From: Pachypanchax playfairii
Lineage: Eukaryota > Chordata > Actinopteri > Cyprinodontiformes > Aplocheilidae
DNA length: 64,000 nucleotides
Direction: 5' to 3'
Assembly (NCBI GenBank): GCA_006937955.1
Contig: SSNP01000005.1
Span: forward strand, 1,237,786 to 1,301,785
How positions within the stretch are numbered: the first letter of the stretch is position 1; the number at the start of each line of letters is the position of its first letter. Both the position numbers and the translations under genes were made by a program. A model generated the notes under the pieces. That model made no database searches. It was not told where the DNA came from and worked only from the letters and a program-made list of their open reading frames with translations. Shown here in pieces: positions 35,323-50,300 of this stretch.

Positions 35323-38300
35323 TTAGCTGGCACCAGTTCCCTCCATCACCTGCTGGGCTTGTTTCTGCCCCATGCAGCACTGGGCTACAGACTGGAACAG
35401 CCTAAGAACAAACAGGAAGCATGAATGAAAACAAAAACAATTAATCCTGACATTTCATTCAAAAAGCAAATACTTTCTCAGTAGTCAACACAAAGATTCC
35501 AACAGTATCAAACTCACTTTTCAATCTCAGGGGCACAGTGCACGAAGTCATGACTCCAGAACTTGAAGGCAGGATTCTTAATCAGCTCGATGAAGGTGAT
35601 GAGGAGCCCCCATGGGTGAGGCCTGTTCACAATCAGCCTCTCTAACAGAACCCTGGAAGACAAGCAGAACGTGTCTGACTAACAACTTCTGATCCAAACC
35701 CATGTAAGAGTTCCAGACCCTCACATGATCTGATCTCACCTGGTGATCTGCTCCTGGATGGCCTCGGTGTTGGCCTCAGCAAACAGATACAGCATGGTAC
35801 AGCTGAAGTAGTGAGTGTGACTGTTCGGGTACCGCAGCTGATTGGCAATTGCATTCAAGAACAAGTAACGCCCTGAAAAAAACAGTGAGACAGAACTTGA
35901 TCACAATGTTCTGCTTTGAACAGACGTTCGCATCTAAAATCTGGTTCTACGTTATCAAGATCATCACATTTACTGTCTCACCCTCAGTGTCCAGGTCCAC
36001 AGCCAGGTTCTGGAAGATGTCCATGTGTGCAGAGTGGGTGATGGTGCTCATGGAAGGGGTGCTGCCCTTGTTGTGGATGTGAGCTATTGCCTGTGTGCCC
36101 ACATACAACACCAGAGCGTTGATCAGCTGGATGTTGTAGCGGTTTCCTGGTTCATTCGACACCTGAGAGACAAACATGAAATTACAGCAACTGAATTTTT
36201 CCATTCCACGATGACTCAGCAGATGGACCATGACCCTACCTGTAGATTACTGCGTAGCTCAGACAGAAACGTGACAGGAGAGCGTGTCTTCAGATACGAG
36301 TCCAGATCCTTCTTAAACTGAGACGGCATAACGCTTGTGAAGTTGGTGAGGATGCGGGGAGCGATATTAATCTCACTCAACATGTCCACCTACAAAACAA
36401 GAGTTCAGAAAAACATTTGTCAGATGTTCACACATCGATTTAACCAAACTGTGGTGCAGCTGCCACTCTGTGTTTTTACCTTCAGGTTGGGTGTGAAAGG
36501 GTCTGGAAGCCTCATGTTGCGTGGAAAGGCACTGAGGATGAGGTTGCGGAGCTGGATGCAGTTTGGTGGGATAACATCACAGAAGCCATAATGGTAGTCA
36601 CAAAGGAACTCTGGGAAATCGTGCAGCAGGACTAGAAGCACCCTCAGTGTGCCCTGAATGTAACAAACAGCAGTGAACTTCATCAGCACAAACAGTCATA
36701 ATTCAGTAAATAAAGAGTTTCAATTCAAGTCATTAAAACAACAAACATTCATCTTAGAACGCACCTTGTAGAGGATTTGCATAGGTTTGATGAGCTCTAC
36801 ATTCCTCAAGAAGGGGGCCAGATATTTAAAGAGATCAATCAGAAGCTGTGCATACATGGGCCAACCCTGGAAGACAACATCCAACAATTATACAAAATGT
36901 ATAACCAAAAAATAACAATACACATTCAAGTACATTCTTGATATTTAAAGTGGGTGTGTGACAAATCAAGCTTGACTACCTTCTGCTGCGGTGTGTGTGC
37001 CAACATCCTGGCGATGAAGATTCGATGGGAGATGAGTTCCAGCCAGGCATAAACAAACCCAGGTGCTTTGGTGGGTCTCAGAATGTGGAACGTATTGCTG
37101 CACATCAAAGCACAAAGTATGTTCAATGTAAAGATCAAACAGAGTAACTCAGGACAGTTTAGAGGGAAGGAGCATCATAGGATGTTTTACCAGAAGGCAG
37201 TGAGTGTCTGGAAGTTAATGGTCTCGAGGACGTGTTCAGGAGCGTTGAGCTCCAACAGCAGCATGATAAAAATGCGATGGTAGGGCAACTGCTGGAAATC
37301 TGTCTGACGAACATCATGGTCCTGAATCAGAACACCCACTACGATCCCCAGCACCTAGAAGAGCAGATTGTTAAAAGAGTTTGGACTTTAAATTTAAAAA
37401 CTAAGATTATGGCTTCAAATTAAATAAAAGCTCTTCATCTTTATGTTTTCTGTCATCTTTGACACTATATGAGGTCATAGAAATATTTCTGTACCTTGTT
37501 GAGGAGGTTGATTTTCGTCACGGTGTTGGTGGCCTCTCCAGAGTGCTTGACCAGTAGGGCTATGAGCCTCACAAAGGCATCCAGGTTGTGGTAACATTTG
37601 GCTCTGATGATAGCTGCACTGGCTGCTGGGTTGTGTTGTTGTTCAGCTTGTGCACGGTAGCTGATCTCCACACACATTTCTGTGCACAGCCGGAAGAACC
37701 GTGTGATAAGATCATCTGTCTTTAAGATGCCCTGCTGATGCATCTAGAAAACAAAAACATGTGAAATATTAACACTTATGATGTGAAAGGTCTGGTGCTT
37801 GAATGTTATGACAAATAAATGTTTACCTGGCCAACAAAGGCAGAAAAGGCTTTGGTGCTGTCCCTCCCTGCAGCAGCTGAGTGATACAGGTTGACCCATT
37901 CTCTCAGTAGGTACTCTGCCTTCTCCCTCAGGCCTGGAGGATCATCATATTCTGAAGCCTGTGAAATCCCAGAGTGCATCATAAAGTTGGGGCCGCCGTG
38001 AGCCCGGTCGATCATGGCTTCATAGTTGGAGCGAACAACATCCATCAGCTGAGGAAGCCTGTTGATGAGAAACAGAGGGAGCTCACATACAGGCAGCAAA
38101 ATGGTGCATCATCATACAATCTGCATGCTCAGACATGATGCTTTCCTCAGGTCCTGCATCAGGTTTTCCCTGTTTCTTAAAGACATGATCTTCAAATAGT
38201 TTTTATCTAGTGTACCGTGGTTTTTGTAGGTCCGACACTTCTTTTATCTTCACATTTGTCAAGAGAGAGTGGGTCAGAGAAAAAACTCTTCTCTAAAATA

Positions 38301-41300
38301 TTGAGTTAATTTACTAAAACTGAGTGAAAAAGCAGCCCATCTTCAAGGAAAAAGTCTGAAAGCCACAGAAAGCCTGAACAACGGATTGAGACCACTTCAC
38401 AAGACTTGTGTGGATCTTTACCCCTCAGGTGCGTTGGCTCTGGAGTGTGCACAGGTTCTCATCAAAGTCTCAATAGTTTGGAAGAGGTCAGCTTCAGTGA
38501 CATGGCTCACACTGCGTTCATCCACCAGCAGCAGCTTCACCAACTGCATGGCAAATGCAACTGCCATGTAGTGCAATCCATTTTCCATTGACTGGAATAA
38601 AACAAACCAATTTCATCAGTAAGAATTCAAATTGATCAGTTTGAAGCTGCAGGGTTAAAGTTGAAGGAAGCCAGTAAAACGAGAGTTACGTATGTAACTA
38701 CAGTTCTATGAATTCCGAAACCACATTATTTTTAGTGAGACAGAATCAAAACAATTACTTTTAATACCAAATATCCACGATCATTAAAATGATAAAATAA
38801 ATAATACATCAATCTACCTGAGCCAGGTGCACATCATACTGCTGCATGTTCACAAGATGGTTTCTGATCAGAAGCTCCACTGCCTCCACGTTGTATTTGT
38901 ATTCATCACGGCATTCAATCAGACATCTTTAAACACAAAAAACATTAGACACTGTTTAGTTTCATATATCTTATTGAAATTTAAACTGAGTGTTCAGATT
39001 CTTGCCAATCCATACAATGTCCACTAAGTGCAGATGAAAGACTACATGTTTAGAGTGCAGGATTATCCTGGACAGTAAGAAGAGTTTCTGATATTAACAG
39101 ATGAACGGCCTTCAGTCACCTGGTGATCTGTTTATTGCACCACTGAGGTCCGTAAGCACGTCCATCCTGCAGGGATTTCAGCACCAGCAGGTGACACTCC
39201 CTGTAGCGAAGCAGCAGGTCTGCATCAGCCCCACTTGTAGCATCCAAGAGACCTTCCACAGCCTGGAACAATCAGAGCAAGTCATTAATAAACAATCAGT
39301 CCAAATGTTATCCTCCTTTGTAAAATTCATTAAAAACAGTTTCACATTGGTGAGTTTATGAAACTTTGATCACAAGTGCTTTAAAGACTTGAACATAGCA
39401 ACCCAACATTCACTAGTCCAAGTGTCCTACCTTCTGTAGGAGGCCAAGAGCTGCTATACCATCCCTGGAGTTCCTTGCTAAGGCCACAGCTTCCAGCAAA
39501 CTCCGCAAGCCTTGTGTCAGAGGGTTCATGGCAAGTGCAGGAGGGATGGCATGAAGATGCTGCTCCAAGTCTGTTATGCACTTGTCATAAATCTGAGCAA
39601 CATCATCGGTGGCCCATGCCTGGTTCTAAGATACAAAGATGGAATCAAAATTTAAGGTTAAACACTGAATATATGATTTCTTGACAATGATACAAAATTA
39701 TTTACTTATTTGTTTGGCTGCTTATCTTTGTTATTGACATTGAATGTATAGATCATATAGGTAAGTAGTGAGAGTGGGCGACATGACATTGAACTGAACA
39801 TTCTGATGCTTTGCCAAAACAGACACTGTAGCATATTTTTAAAGAGACATTCTGGTTTTTAAAAATAGATGATCATAAAATCATGAATTTATTATAAAAA
39901 ATGTATATATTATTGCCAGATCACCCACTCCACACAGAGAGAGATAGAAAAGGGACAGAATAGATAGAAAAACAACATTTTCTTTAATAGTTAAACATGC
40001 TGACACCTTTAAACCTTCCCGTTCTTACACCATTTCAGTTCTTACGTTTTGTTTTGGGATGGTCACAGGAGATAAATTCACCTTCATGGGCTGAGCCAAG
40101 AAGCCAGTGGGTTGTGAGAGATCATTACTTGGTAAGAAACCTGGAATGTTCCTAGCAAACTCCTCATAAACAGCCAGCTGCTTGGGGTCCACTCCTCCCA
40201 CCTGTAATATGGACATGCTTTCTGTTACTTCACAGGTATGGAACAACCAAACTGTTCATAAAGGTAAGCTGTGGAAAACTTACCACTTTAGAACAAAAGC
40301 AAAATTACACAAACTAAAGCAAGAGCATGTTCCAATTTCTTTTTTGTTATTGTTTTTATCATTTGAATGCTCGTTTCATAGGGCTCTTACCTTTAGTCTG
40401 ATCTGTTCAGGCATACGTTCAGCCTGGTAAGTCAGGACTACAGGATCACAATAGCGACGGCCTTCTTGACGAGCATGCTTCCTCAGTTCAAACTCCTTCA
40501 TTAGGAAAAAGATCATTATTCACATAAACATTATCACTGTAGTAAGAACACATTTTGCACATTCCAGAGATCCATCAGTCACAGAACAGTCTACACATAC
40601 ATTCTGGGTAGCTGAATGTGTCCATGTATAAACCTCACCGTGGCTAGTCTCTTGTCCATTTCAGGGCCAGCCTTCTCCACAGCAGTCTTCTGAATGAAGC
40701 AGCAAGCTAATTCACAGTTGTCTTGAGCAACCCGGGCTGCAGCTTCTTCCATCATCTCCCTCTGCTGGGGGGTTGGTGCCTGACAAAAATAACAAGAACT
40801 TCAGAAAGCAGGAAAGATACAAACTTTTAATCTGAAACTATGAAACACAAGCTTGGTAATGAACAAATATTTTGAATGTGCTCTAATTAGACACCTAGAC
40901 CCAAATAAAGGTGTTTAACTCACCCTCAGTGCAGCAGCAAAGCTGTTCTTCAGATTGGTGGCAATGCTCATGAGCAGTGGCTCACGGCAGGTGATCATGG
41001 CCATACCAGCTGTAAGGTTTCTCATCATGTGATGTGCTGCAACACGCATGCGAGACTCCTCTGAATCCAAGGCAAAGTCCTTTCTAATGATCTGCTCACA
41101 AGTCGTCATGGCGATTTTGATAGAGCGATCCACCACAGGATGTACCAGCTCTTGGACTGCCCGTTCCACTGACTGACGTACACACTGTTTCAGCTGTGGA
41201 TGAGCCTGCAGCAGAGGGATCTAATGGGGGGAAAAATGTAAAAGGAGAAACAAATTTACACACAAACTAAACCTGACTGTCTACCAAAGAGACTAACAAC

Positions 41301-44300
41301 TGGATAGACACAAACACCAGGGAACTTAAATAATAATAATTTGTGGATCTTCTATTATACAAACTCCATTTTGCATCTTTTTATGTGCTGAAGTCTAGCT
41401 CTTTTTGTGCTTTAGACAAACACCATAAACAATCTGTGCACTGTGGAAATCCTTTATGTAAACACTTCTGCTTCAGTATTTGTGGAACTGTGTGCTTGTC
41501 TTCTGCTGACATTAGCTACGTTTACATGGGCACATTTAATCGGAATAAACGCCCAATCGGATAAAAAAGACGTCATGTAAACATGTCAATCAGAATGTTT
41601 TGATCCGATGCAGCCTGATCAGAATGAAATTTCCTTCCGATCGAGAGGGGTGGTTTTGTCCGATCTTCATTCAGATAGACGTGCATGTACACACCCATTC
41701 GGAAAGAAAGGGTGAAAAAAGCCCACTGCGCATGCGTACAACTTGAGCTTGATGTCTTTCCGCTTTCGCAGACCCAAGTAGAAAACATAGCGGGAGGTAA
41801 ACAGAAGTGGTCTGCTGGTGCAGTCATCCTGTCATCCTGCTCTCCTCTCCTGTGGTGGAGGAGCAGTAGTAATATGTATTCAGCCTCTAGCTTGGTTAAT
41901 GCGACCAGTAAAAACCCAAACATAAAGGTAATCACCTGCAGAAGGTCCATATTGGGGATAACGTGAGTCAGATCGAGCACACGATGGGGCGGGAAAGACG
42001 TGCAGAAAGGACGGAATTTGTTTATTTTCTTTCTTCCCCCAGAAAGACAACTCGCTGTGCGCATGCTCAACTCATTTAACCTGACTGAGTGCTTGGTGCA
42101 TGTGTACTCATGGCATGATCAGATCATTTCAGTTACTGTCCATGTAAACAGGGATTTAGGAATTCCGATCGACCAAGATTTTAATCAGATTGGGGAAATT
42201 TGGCGCTTGTAAACGTAGCTAATGAAAGGATACACTGAAGATTGTACTTACGTTGACATTTATGTTGATATGTGGCCCCAGGCCTGCCAGGGAATACACA
42301 TTGATGTCATGATAACTGAACTGTGGTGTGGGGGGGCCCGTGGTTGTGCAAGTGGTGGTAGTAGCAGCTGGGGTTGAGGGGGGAGCTGAAAATGGAACAA
42401 AGTCTCCTGTTGGTCACAAAAAAGCTAATGTCATTAAAATCACCAAAAAATATGAAGTTCAAATAAGACAGTTAAACTTTATTATTTTCACATTTTCAAT
42501 ACAATTTATTCACAAGATAATAAAAACGAGGTAAGTGATACAGTTAAATTTGGCTTTAGTAGTGCAGTTTAACATTCTGTTAAATAAATCTAATCCAGAC
42601 TGACAGCTTTTCATTGTTTAAGATGAAAGAGTCACCATTGCACTCCTCACAAGAACAATAACAACCAAATCCTGTCATGTCTCATTACAGAGAGAAAAAC
42701 AATCACATTCAATTTAAGATAAAATAATGTGAAACAATCACCTGTGGTAGAAACCGGTAGCAGCTCCTCAGGAGGCTTTGCTTCTTTCTTTGGTGCAGAG
42801 AGCTGCTCGTCCAAGTTCTTTAGCTTCTCTTTGTCCTTTAGCAAGTTTCCAGGCTTCAGGTCATTGATATCCAGAGACAAGTTCTTACACAGAACTTCAA
42901 TCTCAAACTTAAGATTCAACTGCAGTGAAAGGAGATAAGCACTTTATTAGTAACTCAGATATTAATGACACTTTTAATGTACTTTATAAAAACATTTAGT
43001 GATCATTATATTTTTTTGCTCTGATCTTGGCATTGAAAAGCTAAACAATATGCACCAAATTATCAGTTAAATTTGTCATAAAAACAATTTTCTGAAGGAA
43101 CAAGCTGTGAAACTATTTTCTATGACTTGGGATACACCATGCACTGGTGTGAACAGTCATTTCCAGTTGTGATTCAATCTGCCAGGACGTGTAACTGCTG
43201 GGTCTGAACAGCCTTACGGGGTCTGAAAGGCCTTCAAAAATCAGCTCTGACATGAAAGGGAATAATGGCAGTAATCTATTACCTTGAGGTCATGTTCCTG
43301 ATGTAACTCAGCAAGAACATTCATGATGGCCATGGTCCAAGGATTCTGAGGCCTGAAAACCTAAAGGATCAGAGGAACACAAGGAGTTTAAGAAATATCA
43401 ATAGGTTTAGATAATCTGATTGGAAGGAAAATCTGTCCTTCTGTCTGTGTTTCTCACCATGCTACGTAGACTAGACTCCAAGACTTTAGCCACAAAGGGA
43501 ACAACATAAAGTAGCTCCTGCTGGCCTTTCACATAGGCTTCCAGTAGCAAAGATTTGAGTTCCAGGTCCTGGGGAAAGAAAATTGTACTTATTTAACTTC
43601 TCAGTAAAAGAGCCACCAGATGAATTTACAGAATGACCAATAAGCTTACGGTATATAGGATAGGCTTGTTTTTAGCCAGTGTGATCATCCCCAACCAGTG
43701 ACCGAGGTTCTTCAGCAGGGAACGATCAGAGAAGTTTGCAGCTGCCTTGTCTGAGGTCAAAAGCACCTGTCAGAAATAGATGTGTAATGTTTATAAATGT
43801 CACGTGAATGCAGTGGTAAGCAGTTATTCTGGGTGAATAGACTGAATCTAAAACTAGAGACAATATGCCAGAAATCTGAAGTTTTAAAGGTGTTAAATAA
43901 CTGATGTAACTATAATTTACCTTAATGTTCCTGTAAGTTTCATTGAGAACCATCTTGACAAACTCTGGATTCTTGAGCGTGTCTAGAAAATTTGAATAGA
44001 GACTGTGGAAGTTGGGTTCAATGCTCACACGCTTCATCACCAAGTACTGAGACACCCATGGCATAAACTCCTCTTTAACAGTCTCTTTCAACTCCTCAAC
44101 CTAGAAGGAAAAAAAAAAAAACATTTTAAAACAAAAGTTTTTGGGGGACTTTTCAACTTATTTGACACAACAGTGTTTTATTGTTTACCTTTTGTGTCAT
44201 ATTGGACTGAGAAAGGTTATTAAAGATAAAAGCAATTTTCTCCTGGACATTCTCTGGAGGTTCTACAATCCTTTCTGTTTGATCAGTAGCCACCAGCAAG

Positions 44301-47300
44301 GTGTCAATGTTGGTAGTGTTTATGGAAGGCTGTAAGAGAAGATGAGGAATGGTGGATAAATGATTATAAGCATGAACAAGAAATCATCATTCAGACAAGA
44401 AAACCTACGGGCATATCCTTCTTGAAGCTGCTGGGTGTTGGTCTTGTGATGGTGCTCGTCTTGGCTGCTGTGGTTGTAGTTGTGGTGGTGGTGACAAGGG
44501 TGCTGGGTTGACCTGGCTGAGGAGCTTTAAGGCCAGCAGGTGGCTGGGATTGAGCCTGGCCTTGAATTTGTGCCAGTGCCAGGCTCCCAGGTGTGGTGAT
44601 GGAGCCCTGCATCTTCACCGGAGGGTCCCGTGACTGTTGGCCATACTCAATATACTGCACCCACAGGACATTCAAAAAAAGATTCACTTTAAATGGGCAA
44701 CACGTTGTAAATTGTCAAAGAAAATATGAAACACTTACACAGTAAACAACAACCGCATAAGCAAACATGATTACCTCTTGTAAATGATGAGGGAATTGAA
44801 GGAAGTGAGCAATTGAGGCCAAGTGTTGACAATACTGAGGGTAGTCCTTAAGTCTAGAAAAAGAAATGATACATCAGTCCAACACAAGATAAAGTATCTC
44901 CATACTTAATTAGTAAAATGTAACATTTTAATACCTGTTTTTGAACCTATCCAGGGCAGCAATTCCAAAGTAATACATCTTTGAACCATAAGGTTTTCGT
45001 AAGGCTTCAAGAACATATCGTAGAGCCAGGCCCAACGCCATGTAGGTGACAAGACCCTTCTCAATAATGCCACCAAAGAGGCAGGCAGTGATATGCAACT
45101 CCTTGTCTGGGTACTGGGGGAAGAATCTGTATTCCTCAAATAAGTTCCGAAGCATACAGTTGAAGACTTCTCGTTCCCGCTTGATGGCAGAGTCCTTGAA
45201 ACGCTGAAGCATCTCCAGTACCTGAAAATGATCAAAGTCGTGTGAATTTAAAGCACATGGGTAGCATTTAAATAATGTCCAACTGACAAAAGTTAAACTT
45301 CATAACATTTACGCATAAAACTAAAAATCTGTATGAGGGGTCAGAACTTACTTCATCGACAGACATCGTTGGGTGAGGTGGATGGTTGTAAATTCTCTGA
45401 AAGTAACTGTTTGCTTCATCGTCAATCTCCTTACTAAAGTGCTGGTTTGCCTCAGGCCACACCTGAGAAAGATCAGCTGGGAGAAAAGCATAATTACATT
45501 TTAGCTATATAGACAACACCTGAAAAAATAATCAAGTAACAGACTGTGATGAAAATTTGTGATCATTTTCTAAGGTATCAAAAAGGTCTGTAAAAATTTA
45601 AGTCAATACAATATGGATTTAGGTGTGAGCAAACTAAGCCTTAGGTGCATATTAAAATTAAGGCCATTTTGCACATTTTATGGACCTTGAGAGATTTGGC
45701 AGAAATCAGAATTTGTGGCTTTTGAATTCATTATTTTCAACAAAGAAAAATACTGCAAAAAACTTTAATCTGTGTAATTTTAGTAGATACACAAAGCACT
45801 TGAAACCTTTTTGGTGCCTGAAAAGTAGAATAAACACACTGAAGTGGGGCTGTCAGCGTAAGCAGACAAGGAATGGAAGACTGATCTGTATTTCCTCTTT
45901 GGTCATATTGAATAACAGACAAATGAAAAAGTCCCAAACAGCCTCAAAGGCTGATAAAATTTGTTGTTTTTTTTAACTGTAACAAATTTCCAACATTAAT
46001 GCAGCACAACAATGTGCAATATTCTTTTTTATTGTTACTGCAGAGGAAATACAGTGCAGAGCAGCACAGGGCAGGGCTCTCAGTCACACCACTACCACCA
46101 CCACTTACAGGCCTTCATCTTACTCTGCTGAAAGGTTGGTGGATTCAAGCCAGGGGTGCTTATCTTCCTGGTTCCAAAAGGATCCGTGCTCACTGTTGGC
46201 ATCCCCAGACTAAAGCCACCGCTGGAACTGATAGCTGAACCCAAAGAACCTGAAATGAAAACAAACATTCATCATTTCCATTTATATTGTCTTCATCATG
46301 TGGAATCTGATAGAGAGGAACCTCCCACACTTATTGTACTATGCTTGATCATGACATCACATACTATGTTTAAGCTTGCTCCACCCATGACATATGATTC
46401 TGCTTGACTATAAATAAAGATACTCTGAGAGCACTCGTGGTAGCTCAAGCTGACAGTGCACCGCTGCACGAGCTGCTACCCTTGTTTGCAAGAACAAACC
46501 GTTTCCTGGTAGTCATTGCATGATTCACCCTAACAGAATCTTTCTCTGAAATGAAACTAATATTAAGTTCTAAATTCACAAGAAACAAAATTTCAAATTG
46601 CCAGCAAAACTCATAACTTCCTCTACCTAACCATCTAATACTCCTGTTAGCTTAGAACAGTGGTTCTCTAACTTTTCTGCAACCTTCAATAGGTACAAAT
46701 AGAACTGACAATGAGATGAGTCTTCCTGACTGAGTATGAATGTGTCTGCGTGAGAGAAAAGAATCAAATAGCTTCATACCAGAGTCCATACCAGGAAGCT
46801 GCGAGCTTATATTGATACCCCCGAATGGTGTGGGGTTAGGATTAGAGAGTGCTGGGAAAGTCTTTGCAGGGGACAGAGGGTTACTGAGAGCTGGACCTAG
46901 AGTCTGGAAGCCCTGCATGCTCTGAGAGTGGGAGGTAGCTGTGCTACTCAGGCTCAAGGAGCTAGCCATGCTATTTAGATGATCCATCTGTAGAAAAAAC
47001 ACAAGGAAGGATTTAACATAAGTCTAAAGAATCAGAACTGAACAACGTTGTGTCACTAAACAACAGGCAACACTAAAGTCCAACTTTGGGCAGAACTACT
47101 ATGATATTCAAGATCCAAAATACAGATTGGCCTTGGTGACATAACTTAGGAAAAAAAATGAAAACTAAAATCCCATTTTTCTTGTGAAGGCATTTTTTGG
47201 CTCTGACATACCTGAACAGGTGAGATGGCAGCATCCAAGCTGCTGGTGCTAGGGGCACGTCCTTTCGGCATTACTCCTGGTGGTGGCTGTCGAGCTTTGT

Positions 47301-50300
47301 TCATCACATTGTTACAGTTGGCAGCCATGGTTAGGATCGTCTCTGACAACTCCTGGGACACACTCCTTGGAAAAAACAAAACATCAAAATGTTATATTTA
47401 AAGCCAACACGATGTGAAGCGATAACTAATTCTGTATCTAAGACAGTACTTAAAAAGAATTGCATGTTTTTAATTGTGAGATTTAGAACGATTCTTATAA
47501 AATATAAAACTTTTAGTAAAAAAAAAAAAAAAGCATTTAATTTAATTTCTGTACTGAACATTCAGATGGCCTCCTTCAGTCAGGCTTCAGAGTCATAATG
47601 TACAAGTTATACCAAAGTTTGTTCAGACAACATGTCATACTGCCACAACAATGTGACAAGCAGACATTCAGATGTTACAATCTGAAATAAACACTTTGTT
47701 CCTTTCCACCCTCACCAATCGTGCTGCTCAGGATGGGGGATTGCGCTGAATTAACAATTCAACCCAATCAGTTGGTTCCTTAGATAGGAAATGTTTTATT
47801 ATTAATTGGTTGATTTTTCTGTAAAGTGCCTTGAAATGACTTGTCATGAACTGGCGCTTTATAAATAAATAAACTTGAAACTTAGCATTTCAGAACAGAT
47901 ACCATTTGTACACAGTGCATTTTAGCTTCTCACCCAGCACAGGACTTCAAACAGGTAAGCATGGTGGTTAAAGTTTCTGGGGGGAGCTGGGCGCTTTTGG
48001 GTTGATCCTTTTCAGGGGCCAGACCCCCCATAATGGATGGGCAGCGCCTCTTCAGGAATGTCACGCAAGCTTGAATAAAAGGTTCCTAAAATAAGGACAC
48101 AAAAATTGTTAAAGCATATTCTCCAGGTAATGTGAATAAACAACACATCTGTTAGTAACTGGTTCTAGGGCCCCATGATGTGGAAAACACAGAGGGAATT
48201 GTAAAATTCAATGAATTAAAAAAGAATCTATTGTAAAACACATTCACACACACTGAGGAAAAAACCTCTCCCATTGGCCAGTCAGACAGGATCAAGAGGC
48301 CCAATGAAACTTATCGCTAAGTTCAGAGCAGAAAAATACCACTTACAGCTAAAGACTCACAGAAACACTGAAGAAGAAAGCACGTGTGAGTTGTTCACTT
48401 CAGCAAAGTTTTGAACACAAACAAATCAGCTTAAACGAGATACTAGGTTAAGATTTTGCTGCTCTATGTGCTCGATCAGATATTCCTTTAGAAAAATGCT
48501 TTGCTGAACGTCTTTTATATTAGTTAAATATAAGTTGAATCACAGTCATTTAACGTGGGGTTTGTCCCCATTGCATTGTTCTTTTCCATCCACTCCATAA
48601 TTAGACCCTTTCAGGTGAACATAAATTACAATGTAAAACACAAAACTTAAAACTAAAACAGAACTGAGAAAGCATTTACAGGTTCTCATGATTCTACTTT
48701 AGCTTTGACTTACCCCATGTTCTCTGATTTTGTCAGTCAGCCATTTATCAAGTTTGAGGTATTCACGGCGAGAGGCAAGTGCAGCGAGGTCAATAACAAA
48801 GGCAAACGGAGTACCATTCAGCAGCATAGAGAGAGACTAGGAAAACAAAACAGATCAAATCTTCACTGAGTTTTTGCCACAAAAATGTGTTAATTACTGA
48901 ACACAGTTTGCCTGGTTTAATCATTTATAATGATGGAGTTACAGAAGTCTTATTTTGGTTTGGGACAGAAACTGATGGTTAATTTAGCTTTAATTATTAG
49001 TGTTTAAACAGTTTATTTTAGGCCCAAAGATGAACAGATTGTAGAGAAAAATCTATAGGACATCCAATTTAAACTGAGTTCCAACAAACCTTTAAGTCCT
49101 GGGCCACATCCAGGATGCGAGATAGCTTGGCCTGGTCATACTGCTCTCCTCTCATGTACCACTCAGCCATAGAATGCATAATTAGCTGACGAATGGAAGG
49201 AGACTGCCCCTGTTGAGTGAAGGTGGCATAAATCAACTGTTTTGTTAATAAAAACTGGTGTTCTGAGTATATTCTTTATTCAAAACTCAGTATGATTTAA
49301 GAGGAACAGATATCCTAAACAAACCCAAGACAAATACAAACATGAGGCAAGAGTGTATTTTATAGGTGTAAAAATTTGGAATGACGATGACAATGAATTA
49401 AAAAGGTGCAGAACATCTTAATTTAAGAATTTGTTCAAAAAGAAAGTATTAGAAAAGTACAAAAATACTGAATGACTGAGCAATACCAAGTTGAATTCTT
49501 GTAATATTGGTTAGATTACCATTTAACTTTATGTATTACCCCAACAAATATCATTTTTTAAATAAGTTTTTTGTTTATTTGGTTGGTTGGTTTTGGTGTT
49601 TGTATTGTTATCATTAATAATATTGTCTTTTGTTTAATTTATCAAGAAATGCAATGTAACTTTGATTTGCTAATTTGTTATTTTTAAGGTATGTGAAAAT
49701 AAGCATATGCTTCAGCCAATACGTTTTTCTTTTTTTTATTCGTATTGTTTAATGTTTTTTAAATTGTGGTTGTATTTAATTAATAATTGAATGCTAATCA
49801 AATAAAATATTTGAAAAAAATTCATTACTCAAACGACAAAACAACAAAAATTAAAACACCAACCTGTCCATGCCAGGCATAATGCAGAATGATGGCAGAG
49901 TTGGGGTGGTTGCCCAAAAAGATGGGCATTAGGGTAGAAATGAGCTCATGGCGCAGTGTGTGCCAGGAGGTGGAGATCTGCAGTAGTGCCAGCACCAGCA
50001 TGTCTGGGCAGTGCTTGATTGGGAAGCTGAAGAGCTGCTTCACCTGCTCATACTGCCCGACCTCAGAGAGTCTAAGAAGACTCTCGACCAGGTCAAGACT
50101 TTTCCTGTGAAAAGTTACAGAAACTTAGTGTCTCAAGTTTCTTTCAACATTTTGACATGCAGTCAGTGAAAATCTAGCAACCCTCTTGTACAGTTAACTG
50201 TATAGAGATTTGTCAGTTTCTAATTACATTCATGAAATTTCATATGATAAATACAGTCAAACAGTAACATTTTTACTTAAGGTTGGAATACACAGACTAT

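Noticed and set aside
38680..38725. GAGAGTTACGTATGTAACTA palindromic motif in cnot1 intron 36
   Set aside because: It resembles the end of a common fish repeat, but no partner terminus was found nearby and it is too short to call.
41573..42070. A 165-codon minus-strand frame inside the inverted-repeat element
   Set aside because: No transposase motif is visible. Noted within the element but not called as a gene.
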